Below, in pieces: positions 57,877 through 64,000 of a stretch of 64,000 nt of DNA. Source of the DNA: Pomphorhynchus laevis (taxonomy: Eukaryota; Acanthocephala; Palaeacanthocephala; Echinorhynchida; Pomphorhynchidae). Each line of letters begins with the position of its first letter. Position 1 is the first letter of the stretch. Made by a program: the position numbers and the translations under genes. Below the pieces are notes generated by a model. The model ran no database searches and was not told the origin of the DNA. It worked only from the letters and a program-made list of their open reading frames with translations. The stretch is from the NCBI GenBank assembly GCA_012934845.2, contig WNNJ02000552.1, positions 62,001 to 126,000 on the forward strand. The letters are read 5' to 3'.

Positions 57877-58308
57877 GTAAGGTGATACTTTTGTAATTGT
57901 AAACTTTAGAGATCAAATCAGCTAACTGAGTCTACGTATTTAATATAATTATAAAATAAACAAAACATAATAATGCTAAATCAAAATTTAATAATTAAAT
58001 AATAAAATTAATAATTGTTTTTAGATTTTCTATAATTTATAATTAAGTTAAAATAAAAAATTGAAATTTAAAATATACGTCATTTTTATGAATTGACAAA
58101 TCAATATCAAACTGTGTATCAGAATAAGGATTAGAAGTCATCAAGAGGAACTGTTATGTCATCAGGTTTCGGCCCCTTACTCCTCTACCCAAGATATCAG
58201 CGGGACCAAATACGTGTTAAAGACGTATTTCCTCTGATTAAATTTGATTACATAGTATCTTATTCTAATACAAAGTATATTATTTATTATCCATAAAAAT
58301 TTGACACT

Positions 58309-59473
58309 TTAGAGTTTAAATTTATTCTTTATATTATTGTGTTGATTTATATATTTTACTATTTTCTGCTTGATGTTATTTTTATAGTAACCTAGTTTAA
58401 AATATGTATCTATTAAATTATTTAAATGATTTTGAAGAAAGCCAATATCATTACATATTGTTGCAATTCTTAAAATTTCATTATTTAATGTATTATATTT
58501 TATATTATATGGTATGCATGAATGCTCATGCAAAAATATGTTTCTTGTAAATTTAAATATGTCATCTTTACGATATAAATTAATAGTAGTTTTAGTTAAT
58601 GTTAATTTAATGTTCATATCTAGATATACACCTTCTTTATCATCAATATTGGTTTTGTTAAAAATGATGCTACCTGGACTACTATAAAGCTACTTGGGCT
58701 ACTAGTACCACCCATTTGAACACCTTTTATTTGTCTAAATATAGATGTCTCTACTTTTAAATATTTTTTATTAAAATATTTAAGGATTCTATTAATTCAA
58801 TTTTATCCATATATTTATATTTACTTGATGGTTTAAATTTTGTTAGATCGGCGTTATTGTTATTATAACATATATGTGTATATCTTTTTCCGAATATAAG
58901 ATTAATTAATTTTACTAACGCTTCTTTAATATCTACTAAATCTAGATTTGTATAAAGCGTGCTAAAATCGTATGTATTTATATTTTGAAAGTTTATTCCT
59001 TTTGTCTGTTCTAAAAATTCTTTTGTGGAATTAATACTGAAATAGTGTTTTATACCAGTATTAATTTCGATTACCTTGCAATATTTTTTAAAATGTGCTT
59101 TAATTACTTTAAGTATTTTATTCATATAGACAAAAAGTGGTTTTAATGTACATTTAAACGCACTACATATGAACCTAGGTTTTATTGGATTTTTATGTAA
59201 TTTTGGATTCCAATATAATATAGGTATAGTTTTATTATCTAATTCAACCTTTATACCCTTTTTATCCATTATAGAACAGTGACTTGTAATAATTGTTTCT
59301 AAACTCAACTCACTACGTTCATATGTTGGATTTACATTTAAATCATTAGAATTAACCTCTTTCATTAGTATATCATAATAAAGTTTTTTGCATATGAAGA
59401 CAAAGTTATTACTAGCTTTATCAATAGTTGTTATTATATAGTTATCCTTTAATTTAGTAAGTTCTTTATACAT
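58309..59473 (-). pseudogene. PLE reverse transcriptase, partial
   Basis: An open frame of 238 codons (59473-58757) reads IDKASNNFVFICKKLYYDIL, IPILYWNPKLHKNPIKPRFI, KCTLKPLFVYMNKILKV and NTYDFSTLYTNLDLVDIKEA (motif A Asp). After a break come FRQIKGVQMGG (motif B) and, after a deletion, the C-terminal block LTLTKTTINLYRKDDIFKF, NILHEHS-like, DIGFLQNHLNN and a basic end. LYWNPKLHK is characteristic of PLE RTs. The + copy at 49190 still has the RYIDD motif. The RT uses a nicked DNA end as primer and is related to telomerase RT. Confidence 0.75.
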
Positions 59474-60047
59474 ATCTTTATTAATTTTATCTTTCCTTTT
59501 GTAATTGTTTGTTATTTTTATTTTATTTTAAATTTTATCAAATATATAATCTTTCCAAATGTTTATCTTCGATATATTCGAGCTTTCACTATTAATCAGC
59601 TTTCTAAAGTAATCATTTAAGTTATTATATAACGAATTGTAAATTTTATTTTTGTCGTTGTTATTATTTAATCTATATTTATACCCTTTTGATAGCAGCT
59701 TTCTTAATTCACAATTTTCAATTAATTCTAGATTATCGGTAAATATATGTTCATTTACTTTATCAAAACCAAGACTTTTACAATTGAATTATGTTTTCAT
59801 TATGTTTCAAATATTATCTTTACATATAGATTTCAATTATTTATTATAATTACAAATTTTCCGTCCTTTTAGCGATAACAGCTTATACCTTATTTTTGGA
59901 ATATACTTACTTAAATCTGACCCTATTATTTCTTTACTTTTAGAATTATTTAAAAGTCTGGCTATATTTATCTTATCTATACATTTATTAATAAAGTTTA
60001 TTATCAGTGTATATTTTTATTTTTATTATTAAAATTTTATTTTTCAT

Positions 60048-60102
60048 ACACGTCCTCCTGTATTTATCTTTTATTAAAAAAGATAAATACAGGAGGACGT
60101 TT
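60048..60102. repeat. perfect 23-bp inverted repeat
   Basis: ACGTCCTCCTGTATTTATCT plus TTT is followed, after a 5-base spacer, by its exact reverse complement. It lies in the PLE between the endonuclease part and the RT extension, beside the foreign insert at 60105-60330. Confidence 0.9.
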
Positions 60103-60335
60103 GTCTTCTTCGTAGAGAAATGTCATTCGTTTAGCAAGACTGTCTGCTACCACCAGCCTACCATGTTCTTGCTCTTTGGAGCTGTCTCCAGATTGCTGAC
60201 AGCATGTCCACGTTGAATGGCGATGTTAACTTTTTGGAGGAGGTATGAAGTAGCACGTGAATCCCAGGTAACGTGCTTCAATATTTTTCCTATCTCCTTA
60301 ACAAGAGTTATTGCGGAAGAGCCCAGTTAACATTT
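60103..60335 (-). other. unidentified insert, coding-like
   Basis: GC-richer than its surroundings. The - strand is open for about 60 codons (SAITLVKEIGKILKHVTWDS, then YLLQKVNIAIQRGHAVSNL), but no family was recognised. It separates the PLE endonuclease part from the RT part. Confidence 0.3.
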
Positions 60336-60342
60336 ATTGACA

Positions 60343-61110
60343 TTAACATTTATTAACATTTATTGTCTGAGTATAGTATTTTATATTACAATAACTCTCT
60401 ATTTTATAACTTAACCTGACATAATCGTTAATTAATCTTTGATTTATTGAACAAATGATATCTTTAGAAAAACTTCTTATATTTGCATAAAGATCTTTTA
60501 GCTTATTATCTCTTAAAAGTTGTTTTAATATTTCATATTGTTCATAAATATACATATCTTTAATATTTTTAACTCTATTTTTCTTATTCCTTTTATCACC
60601 ATGACTTCTTGGTTTGCGTTTAACCGGATTATTATAATATAGTTGTTTATTATGTATTATACTACTTCTGCCAATTCCTTGTACCACGTCATTCAATCCT
60701 AATGGGTACATGGAATTAAGCGTTTTAATCCAAAAATCTTCTTTTTCTAATAGTTTTTGATTTAATATTGAAATATTTTCTTCGATAATATGTTCTAAAA
60801 TAAATAATTTACAGTTTTTAATATCATGTCCTATTAATCTCATATGTTTATGAAATATAGTTTGACTATTATTCTGTATATTATATATGTGTTGCCTAAA
60901 CCTAGTTTTTAACATTTGATATGTTTTTCCTATATATTGCAATCCACATGTGCATTGTATTAGATACACTACACCTGCGGTATTGCAGTTACAATTATTA
61001 TTAATATTTAATGAAAAACATTTGTTTGTCGTATTACTTACGATACAATTATTATTATTTATAACATCACAAACTATACAATTTTTCTGTTACATTTAAA
61101 AGATCTAAAA
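60343..61110 (-). pseudogene. PLE GIY-YIG endonuclease with zinc-finger region
   Basis: The 208-codon frame from 60969 begins inside the domain. The frame continues upstream to about 61085 without ATG, giving a cysteine-rich stretch (CIVCDVINNNN, TNKCFSLN, NCNCNTAGVV) like the zinc-binding region that precedes PLE endonucleases. The domain reads VVYLIQCTCGLQYIGKTYQ (GIY and YIG elements), KTRFRQHIYNIQ (catalytic Arg, His) and LLEKEDFWIKTLNSMYP (catalytic Glu and Asn). A basic linker NPVKRKPRSHGDKRNKKN follows. GIY-YIG enzymes nick the target for insertion. All active-site residues seen are intact, although a frame change near 61085 breaks the N-terminus. Confidence 0.8.
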
Positions 61111-61130
61111 TTGAAATCATTAGTACTTAC

Positions 61131-61531
61131 GTATTTTTCAATCTAGTTGAGTACATGTAACTTTTGTTAAGTCATAATTTTTAACGTTGCTTTTTCGGTG
61201 TCGCCACCTAGTTTAGTTGACTCAGACTAAACTTACAACGGGCCATCCAGCAGCATCTGACAGGGGGCTGCCCTGCTTAAGGCGGTTGCAGGCTGGAACA
61301 AGATCTATAAAGATCTACCACCTTCACTCCACGCGCTACGCGACCTAGCTATTGGCCATTACCTGGTCTCTTAAACGTGATCACGTGAAGCAGTTTGCAT
61401 TTTAAAGTGTAAACACCTTGGGATGCATGATTAGATTCGTTACTCGTTAAATAAAAAAAGTTAATAACTTTAAAAAAGTTAATCACTTTAAAAGATCATT
61501 GTATATATAAATTAATTGTTCTATTATTGTT
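61131..61531. other. no gene seen; possible PLE 5' region
   Basis: Contains a GC-richer block (61190-61400) that may be the PLE 5' untranslated region or another repeat; not recognised. Confidence 0.35.
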
Positions 61532-61727
61532 CATTTAATCGCTTGAAACTAAAGTTAAAAAAATAACATCCGATAAAATCTACTATCATAAAGCTCTCAA
61601 ATTTAAGCGAGGTCAATAAAATATTGCAGTTTTATATAATGGTATCATATAAGAGAGATTTCAATATTTTATTGCCCTCACTTATATTTGAGAGTTTTTG
61701 TCAACTTTAGTTTCAAGCGATCAAATG
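61532..61727. mobile_element. 196-bp MITE-like inverted repeat
   Basis: The ends CATTTAATCGCTTGAAACTA and the complement of CATTTGATCGCTTGAAACTA pair. Inner blocks CTCTCAAATTTAAGCGAGG and CAATAAAATATTG also pair with their complements nearer the right end. The left arm has about 33 extra bases. No ORF is present. The target duplication is not clear. Confidence 0.75.
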
Positions 61728-62449
61728 GAATTAATAGAAAAATTAATGTTTCATATTTTAAGTTTTGTACAAATTCGGATTTTGATTTGGTTATTGGAAA
61801 TATTTTACAAATTATCTTATTCATTTGGTATTTGATAAAAATTTGCATGTACTAAGTTTTTAATTTATAAAAAATATAATAATAGTTTTCTTTACCAATT
61901 CTTTATATAAGACTTTTAATACTGGTAAATTATCTGATTTATTTGTGTATTTACTAACAAACATGATTAGATTTGACTAGATATTAATGATTAATATAAA
62001 ATCAATTTGCTTAATATCAAATCATTTTGTTTAATATCACATTAATTCGATTAATACTTAACTTAAATTCCGAACGATGACATATTTAAACTTACAATAA
62101 ATATATTTATAAGTGAAACTTCGTACACACCTCACGTCATTCAATATTATACAATGAGTAGCAGCAAGTTTATTGTTACTCATTAAGTATAATAAAAAAG
62201 TTTAAAACTTTAAAAAATTAAAGTTAAACAAATATTTAGAGTTTTTAAAGAATTTTTAGTCTTTATAAAAAATATGTTTTAGACTTAAAGTCTTATAAAG
62301 CTCACTTTAACAATCTGATTGAACCTTATATTAATTGTAGATATTGTAAAGAAATATTTATAATACTATAATTAGATTTATACATTTTTCAAGTAAAGTT
62401 AGCGTTCTTAATGAATTATGTTCGTGTTAGCTTGTCAATTACACACACT
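61728..62449. other. no gene seen
   Basis: AT-rich DNA. Confidence 0.5.
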
Positions 62450-62730
62450 GTTGGATCGAGGAATAGGGCCGAAACCTGATAGCATAGCAGTTCCTCTTGA
62501 TGACCTCTAATCCTTATTCTGATACAACATCTGTTATTTATTAGTCAATTCATAAAAATGACTTTTTAAATTTCAATTTTTTATTTTAACTTGATTTAAA
62601 TTATAAAATATCTTATATAAAATTATTTCTAAATATTTGTTATTATTTAATTTATTTTACTTATCAGTTTGTTTAATTTATAAATAATTTAATATACGCG
62701 ACTCAGTTACCTGATCTGTTATGTTAGATT
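62450..62730 (+). repeat. solitary PLE tail
   Basis: It carries the tail motif GGGCCGAAACCTGATAGCAT, then TTCCTCTTGATGACCTC, and continues through the AT-rich tail to CTCAGTTACCTGATCTG near 62720. No RT sequence precedes it. Another such tail is at 55105. Confidence 0.75.
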
Positions 62731-62769
62731 ATTGCTCTAGATAATTACATTATATTAGAGTAAATCTTC

Positions 62770-62980
62770 TTTTTCTTCAGCGTTTATTCCGCTTCGTTAC
62801 GGAGTCCGTTAAGAACGTGGCCTTATCATTGTAGTCGCCTTTCTTGAAGTTTATTGATACAACATTCCATAATGTTGATGCGATGGTTTTGCTTTACGGC
62901 TGGTTTGACACGAAGTCTATCGCCAACCCTCCTCCTTTCTCTTCACGGGTTTGGGACCGGCTATGGCGGAGTAAATAAAA
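62770..62980 (-). repeat. RTE-like LINE noncoding fragment (tentative)
   Basis: On the - strand CCGGTCCCAAACCCGTGAAG, followed by GGAGGAGGGTTGGCG and CAGCCGTAAAGCAAAACC, resembles a block I associate with RTE-type elements in many animals. The assignment rests on memory of the consensus only. Confidence 0.35.

Positions 62981-64000
<1,020 letters not shown>

Larger units (their letters stand above)
57903..61130 (-). mobile_element. Naiad-like PLE, - strand in kinase intron 3
   Basis: On the - strand the order is: zinc-binding cysteine-rich stretch (about 61100-60985), GIY-YIG endonuclease (60969-60343), unassigned insert (60330-60105), 23-bp palindrome (60050-60102), RT N-terminal extension (60030-59480), RT (59473-58309), tail (58300-57903). 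Endonuclease before RT is the permuted order reported for Naiad PLEs; other endonuclease-bearing PLEs have it after the RT. Three copies in this window end with RT directly followed by tail, which supports the order. The RT segment between motif B and the C-terminus, including YxDD, is missing here. Confidence 0.7.

Noticed and set aside
62770-62980. Next kinase exon after an apparent TTTTCTTCAG acceptor
   Set aside because: The following sequence does not encode the expected EQSRRDD continuation, and it resembles a repeat instead.

Overview
The window looks like a repeat-crowded, AT-rich stretch of an animal genome, most likely an arthropod. It has spliced genes, non-LTR retrotransposons (LINEs), Penelope-like elements (PLEs), small inverted-repeat elements and a Merlin-type transposase relic. 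Nothing bacterial is visible (no operons, ribosome-binding sites or CRISPR). The species cannot be named from the sequence.

Only one host gene is recognised: the N-terminal half of a casein kinase 1 of the delta/epsilon type on the + strand, in three coding exons (41758-41848, 56079-56338, 57648-57876). Intron phases agree and the key kinase residues are present. The rest of the gene lies beyond the window. Intron 1 is 14.2 kb and is filled with a LINE, PLEs, a Merlin relic and a long perfect-stem foldback that ends about 130 bp before exon 2. Intron 3 opens with an antisense PLE 25-30 bp after the splice donor.

Most of the first 45 kb is one LINE family, called LINE A here (CR1/L2-like: ORF1, then apurinic-type endonuclease plus reverse transcriptase, ending in a small hairpin and AATAAA-like tail). 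About fourteen copies lie in both orientations: a nearly intact one at 18468-22700, a close relative with a different 5' leader at 32040-34465, decayed long copies on the - strand at 23222-27300, 34543-36407 and 42121-45357, and many 3' fragments. Subfamilies can be told apart: A1; A1-delta, with a shared 126-bp in-frame deletion in the RT; and A2, with a covarying tail hairpin. LINE B (Jockey/I-like, zinc-knuckle ORF1) forms a head-to-head pair at 4700-10340. LINE C (36435-38640), LINE D (several RT fragments) and an RTE-like fragment (11095-11578) are further families.

The right third holds PLEs. The best one (57903-61130, - strand) reads GIY-YIG endonuclease first and reverse transcriptase second, the permuted order described for Naiad PLEs. 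Several isolated PLE tails share a conserved, possibly structured motif. The window ends in an (AT)n microsatellite.

Coordinates of repeat boundaries are by eye and good to about 10-40 bp unless a terminal motif fixes them.
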